DNA from: Rhizobium sp. BK196
GTDB lineage: Bacteria; Pseudomonadota; Alphaproteobacteria; Rhizobiales; Rhizobiaceae
NCBI RefSeq assembly: GCF_014193255.1
Contig: NZ_JACHZB010000001.1
Location: forward strand, 652,018 to 716,017
Direction of reading: 5' to 3'
Length of the DNA: 64,000 nt
Under the pieces are notes generated by a model. The model was not told the DNA's origin. It did not search any database and saw only the letters and a list, made by a program, of their open reading frames with translations. Position numbers and translations under genes: made by a program. Shown here one piece after another: positions 43,733-54,331 of this stretch. Each line of letters opens with the position of its first letter. Within the stretch, counting starts at the first letter, position 1.

Positions 43733-44611
43733 TTACGGACGATCGAGATGGATCGTCACCCAGCCATTGCGCCATATCGTGCGCACGTGACGAAGCTTCG
43801 CGCCACTATAGGCGGCAATCACCTTCCAGCGCTGGCTGGCAAGGATGCCGGACAGGATCACCGATCCTCCGGGCGCCAGATTGGTGACGAGCTGCGGCGC
43901 CATTCTGATCAGCGGCCGCGCCAGAATATTGGCGATGATGAGGTCGAAAGGTCCATGCTCGGAAAAAGCGGTCGAATGGAAGCCGGGTGCGGTCACCATG
44001 CTGATGCCGCTGGCAATACCATTGCGGCGTACATTCTCGGCCGCGACACGGACAGCGATCGGGTCGATATCCGTTGCAAGCACGGGAATGTTGCGCAGCT
44101 TGCGCACCGCAATTGCCAATACGCCGCTGCCCGTGCCGAGATCGAGGGCATTGCGCACCTTCCGTGCCCGAAGCACCCTATCGATCACCTCCAGGCAGCC
44201 GGCCGTCGTTCCGTGATGGCCGGTGCCGAAAGCCTGGCCGGCATCGATCTCGATGGCGATATCGCCAATGCGGACCTTGTCGCGATCATGCGAGCCGTGC
44301 ACAAGAAAGCGCCCTGCCCTTACGGGCCTCAGCCCTTCCAGGGATTTTGAAACCCAGTCCACATCAGGGATGACCTCGCGCGACAAAGCGGCATCAGGAA
44401 ATGCTTGGCTCAGCGCCGCCTCGACGCGAGAGCGCACATCCGCCTCGTCCTCCGCCATCATGTAGACAGAGGCTTCCCAGATATCTTTCTTTTCGTCGAT
44501 CTCGGTGGTGCCGATGGCAAAATCTTCTTCGCCGAACACCTCGCCCAGAAGGTCGAGGATCTCCTCGGCCTGCTTCTCGGTCGTCGATACGTAAAGGCGA
44601 ATTTCACTCAC
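43733..44611 (-). CDS. prmA: Ribosomal protein L11 methyltransferase PrmA
   Basis: Trimethylates ribosomal protein L11 using S-adenosylmethionine. The SAM-binding motif I is NALDLGTGSGVLAIA, motif II VLATDIDPIAVRVA and the catalytic segment LIIANILARPLI. An N-terminal ferredoxin-like domain (residues about 1-120, EEDFAIGTTEIDEKKDIW) recognises L11. The start is GTG at 44611 (292 aa), because homologues begin MSEIRLYV; a TTG at 44620 would add three residues. It is monocistronic, convergent with the small ORF/sRNA. Confidence 0.93.
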   Translation of the reverse strand: MSEIRLYVSTTEKQAEEILDLLGEVFGEEDFAIGTTEIDEKKDIWEASVYMMAEDEADVRSRVEAALSQAFPDAALSREVIPDVDWVSKSLEGLRPVRAGRFLVHGSHDRDKVRIGDIAIEIDAGQAFGTGHHGTTAGCLEVIDRVLRARKVRNALDLGTGSGVLAIAVRKLRNIPVLATDIDPIAVRVAAENVRRNGIASGISMVTAPGFHSTAFSEHGPFDLIIANILARPLIRMAPQLVTNLAPGGSVILSGILASQRWKVIAAYSGAKLRHVRTIWRNGWVTIHLDRP

Positions 44612-44670
44612 GATAGGCAATCTTTCCGGTTGCGCCGCCTGCGACCGGTTGCGATGCGTTCAGCTGCCGG

Positions 44671-45273
44671 TCATCCCTTGGCGACGAGATTCTCAAGCTT
44701 CTTTATCGCCGTATCAGGGTTTTCGCCATAGGAGATCGTTCCCGCAAAGCGCCCGGCCGAATCGAGCAGGAAAACCGAGGCTGTATGGTCCATCGTGTAA
44801 TCTCCCTTCGGATTGTTCTCGTCGACCGGCACCTTCTTGGCATAGACGCGGAAGCCCTTGATGACCTCGGCGATCTTGTCCGGCGGCCCGGAAATGCCGG
44901 TAATGCGCTTGGAAACGTTGGAGACGTACTCGTTCATGATTTCGGGCGTATCGCGCTCGGGATCGACCGTGACGAAATAAGCCTGCAGCTTGTTGCCCTG
45001 TGGATCGACTTTCTCCATCCAGCCGCCGAGCTCGAAGAGTGTCGTCGGACAGACCTCCGGGCAATGCGTGAAGCCGAAGAACAAGGCCGTGGGCTTGCCG
45101 CGTAGGGCCTGCTCCGTGATCGGCTGGCCCGTCTGCGATACCAGCGTGAACGGCACGCCGAATGGTCCCTCGGCCACCACTTCCCTCGTCCGGCTCTGAT
45201 CGAGCGTGAACCAGCCGAGCACGCCGGCAAGCAGCAGCACTGCGATCCAGACGGCGATACGGAAATTCTTCAT
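44671..45273 (-). CDS. SCO1/SenC-family copper chaperone-like protein
   Basis: A 200-aa thioredoxin-fold protein anchored by one N-terminal helix (IAVWIAVLLLAGVLGWFTL). The copper site is CPEVCPTT (CxxxC, two Cys) together with the His in TMDHTASVFLLD. SCO proteins deliver copper to cytochrome c oxidase at the periplasmic face of the inner membrane. The start MKNFRIAVWIAV is chosen at 45273; the open frame to 45369 is charged and unconserved. No oxidase gene is nearby. Confidence 0.93.
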   Translation of the reverse strand: MKNFRIAVWIAVLLLAGVLGWFTLDQSRTREVVAEGPFGVPFTLVSQTGQPITEQALRGKPTALFFGFTHCPEVCPTTLFELGGWMEKVDPQGNKLQAYFVTVDPERDTPEIMNEYVSNVSKRITGISGPPDKIAEVIKGFRVYAKKVPVDENNPKGDYTMDHTASVFLLDSAGRFAGTISYGENPDTAIKKLENLVAKG

Positions 45274-45649
45274 TGCACGATCCTTTACCAGCGCGGATTC
45301 CCCGTCCGCCTCGCCCGTGTGATTATAGTCACCATCGCGAGCGCGCAATTCAAGAATGCGTTTTCTCACCCGTGATTATTTGGCCCGCCTTGATGAATGC
45401 CAAATGTGGGCGAACACCTTCAGAAAAAGCCGCACACAAACGAATTATCACGCCTTTCTAACGGCTTGCCCCGAACGCTTCCAAGCGACCCAAGGAAAGA
45501 CATCGTTAGGAAAGGCTTAATTGCGGATATCTATATTTAGTAATGCATACAGTGCTTCGGCGCTGTTCCGACATGATGTCGGCCGGCATGAACCGGATCA
45601 GCATAAAAATCGAGGGAACTGAAAACCGCCTGGGGCGGAGGGTGGCTTT
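45274..45649. promoter_or_regulatory. Interval between the SCO gene and chemoreceptor gene, with a dyad
   Basis: No gene is seen in this 376-base stretch. GCCTTTCTAACG (45452-45463) is inverted at CGTTAGGAAAGGC (45504-45516, one extra base), about 40 bases apart. It may form an RNA stem or flank a promoter. The 80 bases before the chemoreceptor ATG are AT-rich, with GGAGGGTGGC as the ribosome site. Confidence 0.4.
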
Positions 45650-47617
45650 ATGACAAATTCGACGGTTCGCAGAAACCTTTCGGTCGGCCAGCGGCTCTGG
45701 ACGCTCGGCGGGGCTGCTCTCATCGGTTTCGGCTCGATGCTCGGAATCGGCTGGTACGAGAACATGCAGGTCGATACCGGTCTGCGCCGCGCCAGCGAGA
45801 TCCAGCAGAGCATCGACAGCATCAACGATATGCGCGTCGCCGGCCTGACGCTGGTTCTCGCCGCCATGGACACGATCGTCGACAAGGACGAGAAGACCAT
45901 CCAGCCCGACCGCCTGAAAGTCGTCGCCGATTCGCTCGCAACCCTCTCCGGCGGCTCGAGGGAAATGGGCATCATCGCTGAGGAGCTGAAGGCCGGCGAT
46001 CTGCTGAAAAGCTACGATTCGGATGTCGGCGCGCTTCGCCAGGCCATCCAGGTGGACCTCAAGGCGCTCGTCGAACAGGGCGCGTCCGATGCCGAATTCG
46101 ACAAGATCGACGATCGTATCGACGCTGATGGCGAAAAGCTCGCCGCCACCCTCGACAAGTTCGCCAGTGAAGGGACCGTCGTTGCCCGCCAGCGCGTCGA
46201 AAGCGCCGATGAGACCTCTCGCAACTCTCTGATTATCCAGATCGCGCTTGGCGTCATCGCCATTCTCACCATGGCCGCGCTGCAATATATCCATGGCGGC
46301 TCCATCCGCCGCGGCATCGTCACCGTGCGCGAAAGCATGCTGCGCATCTTGAACGGCGACCTGACAAGTGACGTCGCCGGCAAAGAACGCGGTGACGAGA
46401 TCGGCGAAATGGCTCGCGCCGCCGAAAGCTTCCGTCTTGCCGCCATCGAAAAGATCGATTTGGAAACACGCACCGCTGCCGACCGCCAGCGTAGCGATGC
46501 CGAGCGCCGCGAGCGCGAATCTGCCAAGCTCGCCGATGCAGAGGCGTTGAGCGCCGCCGTCACGGCTCTCGGACAGGGCCTCACCCGCCTTGCAACCGGC
46601 GATCTGACCGCAAGCATCGACCAGCCTTTCCGAGACGAGCTCGAACGGCTGCGTCAGGATTTCAACCAGACAGCCATGCGCCTGCGTCAAGCGATGGGCG
46701 ATATTGCCCTGAACAGCTCGTCCATCCAGGCAAACAGCCGCCAGATGCGCGCCGCCGCCGACGATCTCGCCAAGCGTACCGAGCAGCAGGCAGCCTCGCT
46801 GGAAGAGACGTCAGCAGCCTTGGACGAGATTACCGCCACCGTACGAAACGCCACCAGCCGCGCCGAGGAAGTCGGCAACATGGTCGCCCATACACGCCAG
46901 AATACTGAGAAATCCGATGCCATCGTCGGCGATGCGATGGCTGCAATGGAGCGAATCGAAGGCGCCTCTCGCGAGATCGGTACCATCATCAACGTCATCG
47001 ACGAAATCGCTTTCCAGACGAATCTGCTCGCACTCAACGCCGGCGTCGAAGCGGCGCGGGCCGGCGAAGCCGGCAAGGGTTTTGCGGTCGTGGCGCAGGA
47101 AGTGCGCGAACTTGCCGGCCGCGCGGCCGGAGCAGCCAAGGATATCAAGGCCTTGATCAGCAAATCCGGTGCCGAGGTGAAAACCGGCGGCGAACTGGTG
47201 ACGGCTGCGGGCGAGGCTTTGCGCCAGATCGGCGAAGATGTTCTGCGTATCGACGGCCATGTTAAATCAATCGTAACGTCTGCGCGCGAACAATCAGTCG
47301 GACTGAACGAGATCAATACATCAATCAGCCAGATGGATCAGGTGACGCAGAAGAATGCGGCCATGGTGGAAGAAACGAACGCCGCCAGCCACACTCTCGC
47401 AACCGATGCGGAAAACCTGACGCAGCTGGTTCGGCAGTTCAATATCGGCGAGGGCATGAGCGCCCGTCAAACGCCGCGAGAAGCCTCCGCAGCCTCGCAT
47501 CCGAAACCCTCACCCGCACGCAGCCTCATCGGCAAGGTCGCGGGCGCATTCACGGGCGGCGGCGCCGCCAAGACACTCGCCTCCTCTCCGGCCGGAGACA
47601 ACTGGGAAGAATTTTGA
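45650..47617 (+). CDS. Methyl-accepting chemotaxis protein with C-terminal NWEEF tether
   Basis: A 655-aa transmembrane chemoreceptor. It has a first helix (LWTLGGAALIGFGSMLGIGWY, residues 17-37), a periplasmic sensor region (about 38-188) and a second helix (SLIIQIALGVIAILTMAALQYI). A HAMP domain follows, then a signalling domain with the conserved hairpin tip EIAFQTNLLALNAGVEAARAGEAGKGFAVVA. The C-terminal GDNWEEF matches the CheR/CheB-binding pentapeptide (xWxxF). It is followed after 2 bases by cheW. The ligand is unknown. Confidence 0.95.
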   Translation: MTNSTVRRNLSVGQRLWTLGGAALIGFGSMLGIGWYENMQVDTGLRRASEIQQSIDSINDMRVAGLTLVLAAMDTIVDKDEKTIQPDRLKVVADSLATLSGGSREMGIIAEELKAGDLLKSYDSDVGALRQAIQVDLKALVEQGASDAEFDKIDDRIDADGEKLAATLDKFASEGTVVARQRVESADETSRNSLIIQIALGVIAILTMAALQYIHGGSIRRGIVTVRESMLRILNGDLTSDVAGKERGDEIGEMARAAESFRLAAIEKIDLETRTAADRQRSDAERRERESAKLADAEALSAAVTALGQGLTRLATGDLTASIDQPFRDELERLRQDFNQTAMRLRQAMGDIALNSSSIQANSRQMRAAADDLAKRTEQQAASLEETSAALDEITATVRNATSRAEEVGNMVAHTRQNTEKSDAIVGDAMAAMERIEGASREIGTIINVIDEIAFQTNLLALNAGVEAARAGEAGKGFAVVAQEVRELAGRAAGAAKDIKALISKSGAEVKTGGELVTAAGEALRQIGEDVLRIDGHVKSIVTSAREQSVGLNEINTSISQMDQVTQKNAAMVEETNAASHTLATDAENLTQLVRQFNIGEGMSARQTPREASAASHPKPSPARSLIGKVAGAFTGGGAAKTLASSPAGDNWEEF

Positions 47618-47619
47618 CC

Positions 47620-48087
47620 ATGAGCAACGCCATCAAACAGTCGGGCGCCTATCTCGAAATCGTCTCGTTCCACCTGGGAGACCAGGAGTTCTGCATCGAT
47701 ATCATGGCGATCCGCGAAATCCGCGGCTGGGCGCCGGTCACTCCGATGCCGCACACCCCGCCCTACGTCCTCGGCCTCATCAACCTGCGCGGCGCGGTGA
47801 TCCCCGTCATCGACATGGCTTGCCGTCTCGGCATGAAGATGACGGAGCCGTCGGAGCGCTCTGCCATCATCGTCACCGACATCGCCGGCAAGCTGGTCGG
47901 CCTGCTGGTCGAACAGGTTTCCGATATGATGACCATCAAGAGCGAAGACCTGCAGCCGCCGCCGGAAATCATCCCGGAAGCCCAGCGCGCCTTCTGCCGC
48001 GGCATCGTTGCACTGGAAAAGACCATGGTCTGCTTCCTCAACCTCGACACCGTCATCGCCGACGAACTGGCCCGCGAAGCTGCCTGA
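47620..48087 (+). CDS. cheW: Chemotaxis coupling protein CheW
   Basis: A 155-aa adaptor linking chemoreceptors to the kinase CheA. Typical features are the FCIDIMAIREIRGWAPVTPMPHTPPYVLGLINLRGAVIPVIDMACRLG core and the second SH3-like half (VTDIAGKLVGLLVEQVSDM). The ATG at 47620 lies directly after the receptor stop, so it is translationally coupled. No cheA is in the window, so this pair probably plugs into a distant che cluster. Confidence 0.94.
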   Translation: MSNAIKQSGAYLEIVSFHLGDQEFCIDIMAIREIRGWAPVTPMPHTPPYVLGLINLRGAVIPVIDMACRLGMKMTEPSERSAIIVTDIAGKLVGLLVEQVSDMMTIKSEDLQPPPEIIPEAQRAFCRGIVALEKTMVCFLNLDTVIADELAREAA

Positions 48088-48248
48088 GAACCGTTGATCT
48101 GAGATACCAGACCGCCCCGGCGCAGCGCTGCGGGCGGTCTTTGTTTTCCACGATCTCGGCGCATCGTATACGGCCACCGAGTGACTTCCAATTTTCGCGA
48201 CAGAGACTACTTTGGCCATCGAAACCGTAACCCCGACGGGAAATTTTC

Positions 48249-49403
48249 GTGGACATCAGGCCCTATAGGATAAGTATCCGCGACGAGCAGATCGACGATC
48301 TCCGCCGGCGCTTGCGCGCGACGCGATGGCCTGTAGCGCTCGACCCCGATAGCTGGGAGGACGGAACGAGCCTGGCTTTCCTTCAGGAGCTTCACGCCTA
48401 TTGGAAAGACCATTTCGACTGGCGCGCGCAGGAGGCGCACCTCAACACGCTTCCCCATTTCATTGCCGAGATCGACGATCTGTCGATCCATTTCATTCAT
48501 CAGACCGGCAGCGGGCCCTCGCCGCTGCCGCTCGTCATCACCCATGGCTGGCCGGGCTCCTTCTTCGAAATGGAAAGAATCATCCCGATGCTGGCGGATC
48601 CCGGCGCCCACGGTGCCGATCCGGCGGATGCATTCCATGTGGTCGTACCATCCCTGCCGGGTTACGGCTTCTCGCAGGCCCCGGGATCAATCGGGATAGG
48701 TCCCTATGAAATATCGGGCCTGTGGCTGAAACTGATGCAGGGCTTGGGATATGAAAACTTCTGCCTGCAGGGCGGCGATATCGGCGCGGCCGTCTCCAGC
48801 TGGCTCGCCTACAGGTTTCCGGAGAATACCACAGCCCTGCATCTGAACTATATTCCGGGAAGCTTCCGACCGCCGCTTGGCCCGGGGCAGCCGCCCGTCT
48901 CCGCCGAGGAACAGGCCTTTCTCGACCGCGCCGCGCAATGGGCCGACAGGGAGGGCGCCTACGCCCACATGCACGGAACGAAACCGCAGACGCTCGCCTA
49001 TGCGCTGACGGATTCACCCGTTGGTCTCGCTGCCTGGATCGGCGAGAAATTCAGCGCATGGAGCGATGGCGACATCAGGACGACATACTCCTTGGACGTC
49101 CTGCTGACCGAAATTTCGATCTATTGGTTCAGCGGCACCCTGCATTCATCGCTGAGACTCTACAAGGAGAGCCGAAACCGGCCGATGCATTTCAAGGCGA
49201 ACGAACGCATACTGCCGCCGCTGGGCCTTGCGCATTTCGCGAAGGAACTGCCCCTGCCGCCGCGCTCCTGGGTCGAACGCGTCTATAATGTCAGACGATG
49301 GAGCGAATTGCCGAACGGGGGCCATTTTGCCGCCATGGAGCAGCCAGAACTTTTGGCCGAGGATATCCGAGCCTATTTCCGCCCGTTCAGAAGAGGCGGA
49401 TGA
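48249..49403 (+). CDS. Epoxide hydrolase-like protein (N-terminal EHN domain)
   Basis: A 384-aa protein of the microsomal-type epoxide hydrolase family. It begins with an EHN domain (residues about 3-110: [21 protein letters not shown]), then the alpha/beta hydrolase core. The oxyanion motif is HGWPGSFFEME, the nucleophile Asp lies in LQGGDIGAAVSSW and the His lies in NGGHFAAMEQPEL. It starts with GTG at 48249, preceded by GACGGGAAA. The stop TGA directly abuts the TCA stop of creA (TGATCA). The natural substrate is unknown. Confidence 0.9.
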   Translation: MDIRPYRISIRDEQIDDLRRRLRATRWPVALDPDSWEDGTSLAFLQELHAYWKDHFDWRAQEAHLNTLPHFIAEIDDLSIHFIHQTGSGPSPLPLVITHGWPGSFFEMERIIPMLADPGAHGADPADAFHVVVPSLPGYGFSQAPGSIGIGPYEISGLWLKLMQGLGYENFCLQGGDIGAAVSSWLAYRFPENTTALHLNYIPGSFRPPLGPGQPPVSAEEQAFLDRAAQWADREGAYAHMHGTKPQTLAYALTDSPVGLAAWIGEKFSAWSDGDIRTTYSLDVLLTEISIYWFSGTLHSSLRLYKESRNRPMHFKANERILPPLGLAHFAKELPLPPRSWVERVYNVRRWSELPNGGHFAAMEQPELLAEDIRAYFRPFRRGG

Positions 49404-49895
49404 TCACTGCGGCTTGCCGTTCTTCCACACCACATCCTGCCCGTAGAGCGGAATGGTCGAAATTGACATCTTCGCCGAGCCATCCGTCACCTGCCGCGAA
49501 TGGGCGAGATAGATCAGCGTATTGTTGGCCTTATCGTAGATCCGGTTGACGACAAGCGTCTTCCAGATCAGCGACATGCCCTGCCGGAACACTTCGCTGC
49601 CATCCTTGGACAGATCGATATTGCCGATCTCGATCGGCCCGGTCTGGCGGCAGGCGATGGAATTGTTGGACGGATCTTCGAACCAGTTGCCGTTCTTGAA
49701 GCGGTCGATCAGGCTGCGGTCGAAATAGGTGACATGGCAGGTCACCCCCTTCACCTCGGGGTCCGAGACCGCCTCGACGATGATGTCATTACCGATCCAG
49801 TCGACCCCGACCTTGCCGACGACTTCAGCTGAGGTCGCGCCCGCGGAGGCCGCGAGGAATATTGAGCCAAAGAAAAGATTGCGCAAAGCGGACAT
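49404..49895 (-). CDS. creA: CreA-family periplasmic protein
   Basis: A 163-aa protein with a signal peptide (MSALRNLFFGSIFLAASAGATSA, residues 1-23), then the CreA core: VGKVGVDWIGNDIIVEAV, VTCHVTYFDRSL and TPIYGQDVVW-like ending IPLYGQDVVWKNGKPQ. GGGAG precedes the ATG at 49895. CreA is widely conserved but its function is not known. It is convergent with the epoxide hydrolase gene. Confidence 0.88.
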   Translation of the reverse strand: MSALRNLFFGSIFLAASAGATSAEVVGKVGVDWIGNDIIVEAVSDPEVKGVTCHVTYFDRSLIDRFKNGNWFEDPSNNSIACRQTGPIEIGNIDLSKDGSEVFRQGMSLIWKTLVVNRIYDKANNTLIYLAHSRQVTDGSAKMSISTIPLYGQDVVWKNGKPQ

Positions 49896-49963
49896 GACAA
49901 CTCCCGTGTTGATCCGCAAGCTAAGATAAGAATGGCCTGAATCTTTACAAGAAAACGCAGGCC

Positions 49964-50554
49964 TCACGCCTTGCGGCAGGTGCAAGGCTCGTAGCCGCCA
50001 GCCGTTAGCCTGCCGGGTTTCATGCCGATGACAGCAGGAATGGCGGCAACCGTTGCCGCCTTCACCGCCCTTGCCATCTCGATTGCCGCCGCAGCACAAA
50101 CGGCGGCATCTTCAGCCGCGTTGTGATGGGCAAAACGCAACCCGAGGTGCTCTGCAATCAGGTTCAGCCGATGCGACAGGAAATGCGGCCAGATGCGCTG
50201 CGCCATCTTCAGGCTGCAGAGATAGGTGAGCTCCGGATAGGACTGCCGGTAGAGATCGAGGCTCGCCCGCCAGACACTGAAATCGAAGGCGGCATTGTGG
50301 GCGATCATCGTCGCGCCGCTGAAATCCTCAAGGAACTCGTCCATGACCTCGGGGAATTCTGGTGAATCCTCGACGTGCTCGGGGCGAATGCCGTGGATGG
50401 CAATATTCATGCCGGAAAAGCGCATGTCCTTCGGGCGAATTAGGCGCTCCTCGACCCGCGTCACCTGCCCGTCCTCGATCCAGGCAAGGCCGACCGAGCA
50501 GGCGCTGCCGCGCTGTTCGTTGGCCGTTTCAAAATCGATGGCAATGGTTTTCAC
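49964..50554 (-). CDS. DEDDh exonuclease (DNA polymerase III epsilon-like)
   Basis: A 196-aa 3'-5' exonuclease of the RNase T/DnaQ type. Exo I is AIDFETAN (Asp, Glu), Exo II is AHNAAFDFSVW and Exo III is HHNAAEDA, which supplies the DEDDh His and Asp. The start is GTG at 50554 because family members begin with KTIAIDFETAN; the frame extends to 50737 without family sequence. It is likely a repair or RNA-trimming nuclease. It ends in a basic tail with CTCRK. Confidence 0.9.
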   Translation of the reverse strand: MKTIAIDFETANEQRGSACSVGLAWIEDGQVTRVEERLIRPKDMRFSGMNIAIHGIRPEHVEDSPEFPEVMDEFLEDFSGATMIAHNAAFDFSVWRASLDLYRQSYPELTYLCSLKMAQRIWPHFLSHRLNLIAEHLGLRFAHHNAAEDAAVCAAAAIEMARAVKAATVAAIPAVIGMKPGRLTAGGYEPCTCRKA

Positions 50555-50823
50555 GGGGCAATATCCGAATCGTCTGGGCTTATCGGAATAAAGATAGCCG
50601 CATCCGAAGGCAAATTCTGACCCGTTGACATCTGCACGCGAATGGCGAAACTTCCATGCATGATCAACTCTGTGGCCCACACCCATCATCTTATCACCAC
50701 GACCCTTGCAGGGTGCGCGGGAGCGATGGTGCGTCACTAGCAGCCGATCACCCCGAAAACCCTGCCGAGGAAAGCAGGGTTTCGGAAACTCCGCTCTCCT
50801 CTTTCACACCCAAGGAGAGCATG

Positions 50824-51354
50824 ATGTCAGTCAATCTGGATACCCCACCCGAAAAGCCTTCTCTGAACGGCCTCAGCGTTCGCGCCCTGTGCGTGAGCGA
50901 TGCTGAAGCCGTCACCGAATTGATGAACCTGCCGGGCTATCGCGCCGGCACGCTGCGCCCGCCCTTTCAAAGCATCGACGCGGTGCGCAAGCGCATGGAA
51001 AACCCCTCGCCCGGTGCAATCAATCTCGTCGTCGAACTCGATGGCAAACTTGTTGCCAATGGCGGCATGAACCGCTTCGAAGGACGGCGCCAGCACGCCG
51101 CAAGTCTCGGCATGGGCGTCCACGACGATTTCACCGGCCGCGGCATCGGAACCTTCCTGATGGCCGCCATGCTGGATGCCGCCGACAACTGGCACGACAT
51201 CAAGCGGATGGAGTTGACTGTCTACACGGACAACGACGCCGCCATTCGTCTCTACGAAAAATTCGGATTCGAAAAGGAAGGCCTGCTCAAGTCCTTCGGC
51301 TATCGCGCCGGACGATACATCGATGCCTATACGATGGCGCGGTTGCGGACGTGA
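50824..51354 (+). CDS. GNAT N-acetyltransferase
   Basis: A 176-aa acetyltransferase. Motif A is HDDFTGRGIGTFLMAAMLDAA (Q/RxxGxG type) and motif B is LTVYTDNDAAIRLYEKFGFEKEGL. The ribosome site AAGGAG lies 6 bases before the second of two adjacent ATG codons, so I start at 50824; 50821 is equally readable. The substrate is unknown. It is followed by an inverted-repeat element and then the convergent ligA gene. Confidence 0.88.
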   Translation: MSVNLDTPPEKPSLNGLSVRALCVSDAEAVTELMNLPGYRAGTLRPPFQSIDAVRKRMENPSPGAINLVVELDGKLVANGGMNRFEGRRQHAASLGMGVHDDFTGRGIGTFLMAAMLDAADNWHDIKRMELTVYTDNDAAIRLYEKFGFEKEGLLKSFGYRAGRYIDAYTMARLRT

Positions 51355-51367
51355 AACCTCTCCTCCG

Positions 51368-51450
51368 TCATGCTCGGGCTTGTCCCGAGCATCTGCTGCC
51401 GTTTTGTATGTTGATACGTGGGCAGATCCTCGGGACGAGCCCGAGGATGA
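51368..51450. repeat. Composite inverted repeat between acetyltransferase and ligA
   Basis: A 29-base arm (51368-51396) is matched by an inverted 29-base arm (51422-51450) with three mismatches. Each arm is itself a palindrome: GCTCGGG/CCCGAGC and CCTCGGG/CCCGAGG around 5-base loops. The unit, with its central spacer, has the look of the dispersed RIME/REP-like intergenic repeats of rhizobia. Confidence 0.75.
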
Positions 51451-51509
51451 CTCCAAGTAAAAGGCCGGTCCCGTCAAAACGGAAACCGGACGTCCCGCGC
51501 CCGTCTACC

Positions 51510-53672
<2,163 letters not shown>

Positions 53673-53741
53673 TCACTCCAGAGAATCTGCAATCGTTTTT
53701 AGAGCAAAATTCCGCGATTGAAATAGCGCCAGCGTTTTGAA

Positions 53742-54260
53742 TTATGGCTGTGCGTTGCGCAGTCTGATGCCGCTGACATGCAATGTGCTGTCTCTCAGGG
53801 CCTTCAACGGCGTCAGGCTGTCAACGACACGGAGCTCGATGCCGCGGGGCGCAAATTCGCGATCGAGGCCGGACAGGACGGTGCGGCCAAGCGGCAGAAC
53901 CGTCCTGCGCGACACCCACATCCCCGCATCCTGCAGATCTTCAAAACCGTCGATCGGCATGTCGTAACGATTGATCGCCTCGGCCCCCAGCCGCGCCAGC
54001 CAGCCGCGCTCGATATAGGCGGCACCCCGCCAGTCGCCGAGCAAGCGGCGATCTTCGTCTGACGTCTCGGGCGTCGCCCAGATCAGAATACGCGGACAAT
54101 CGCGCGGAAAGAGGTACATGAAGTCGTTGTTTTCATCGATCGCCCAGACGAGCGGCCCGTTCAGCCATTCTCGCCCCGGCGGACGACCGGAGGCAATACG
54201 CGCCGGGCGCGGCTCGAAAACCGTAATGGCGGGATCGTCGCTGAAATGGAAAAGCGGCAT
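53742..54260 (-). CDS. DUF6886-like hypothetical protein
   Basis: A 172-aa soluble protein beginning MPLFHFSDDPAITVFEPRPARI, with PLVWAIDENNDFMYLFPRDCPRILIWATP and RGWLARLGAEAI. I recall this pattern from a family called DUF6886, function unknown. GAGGTG precedes 54260; a GTG at 54272 is an alternative start. It lies between recN and ligA in the same direction and may be co-transcribed. Confidence 0.7.
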   Translation of the reverse strand: MPLFHFSDDPAITVFEPRPARIASGRPPGREWLNGPLVWAIDENNDFMYLFPRDCPRILIWATPETSDEDRRLLGDWRGAAYIERGWLARLGAEAINRYDMPIDGFEDLQDAGMWVSRRTVLPLGRTVLSGLDREFAPRGIELRVVDSLTPLKALRDSTLHVSGIRLRNAQP

Positions 54261-54331
54261 GGATTGCAGCACCTCACCGATGAATGACGCCTGATAGCGC
54301 AGTGACCAAGCCTTGTTACCGGCGTGAATGC

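Noticed and set aside
45274..45649. Possible small gene between the SCO gene and chemoreceptor
   Set aside because: Neither strand has a frame with a plausible start and ribosome site; the region reads as regulatory DNA.
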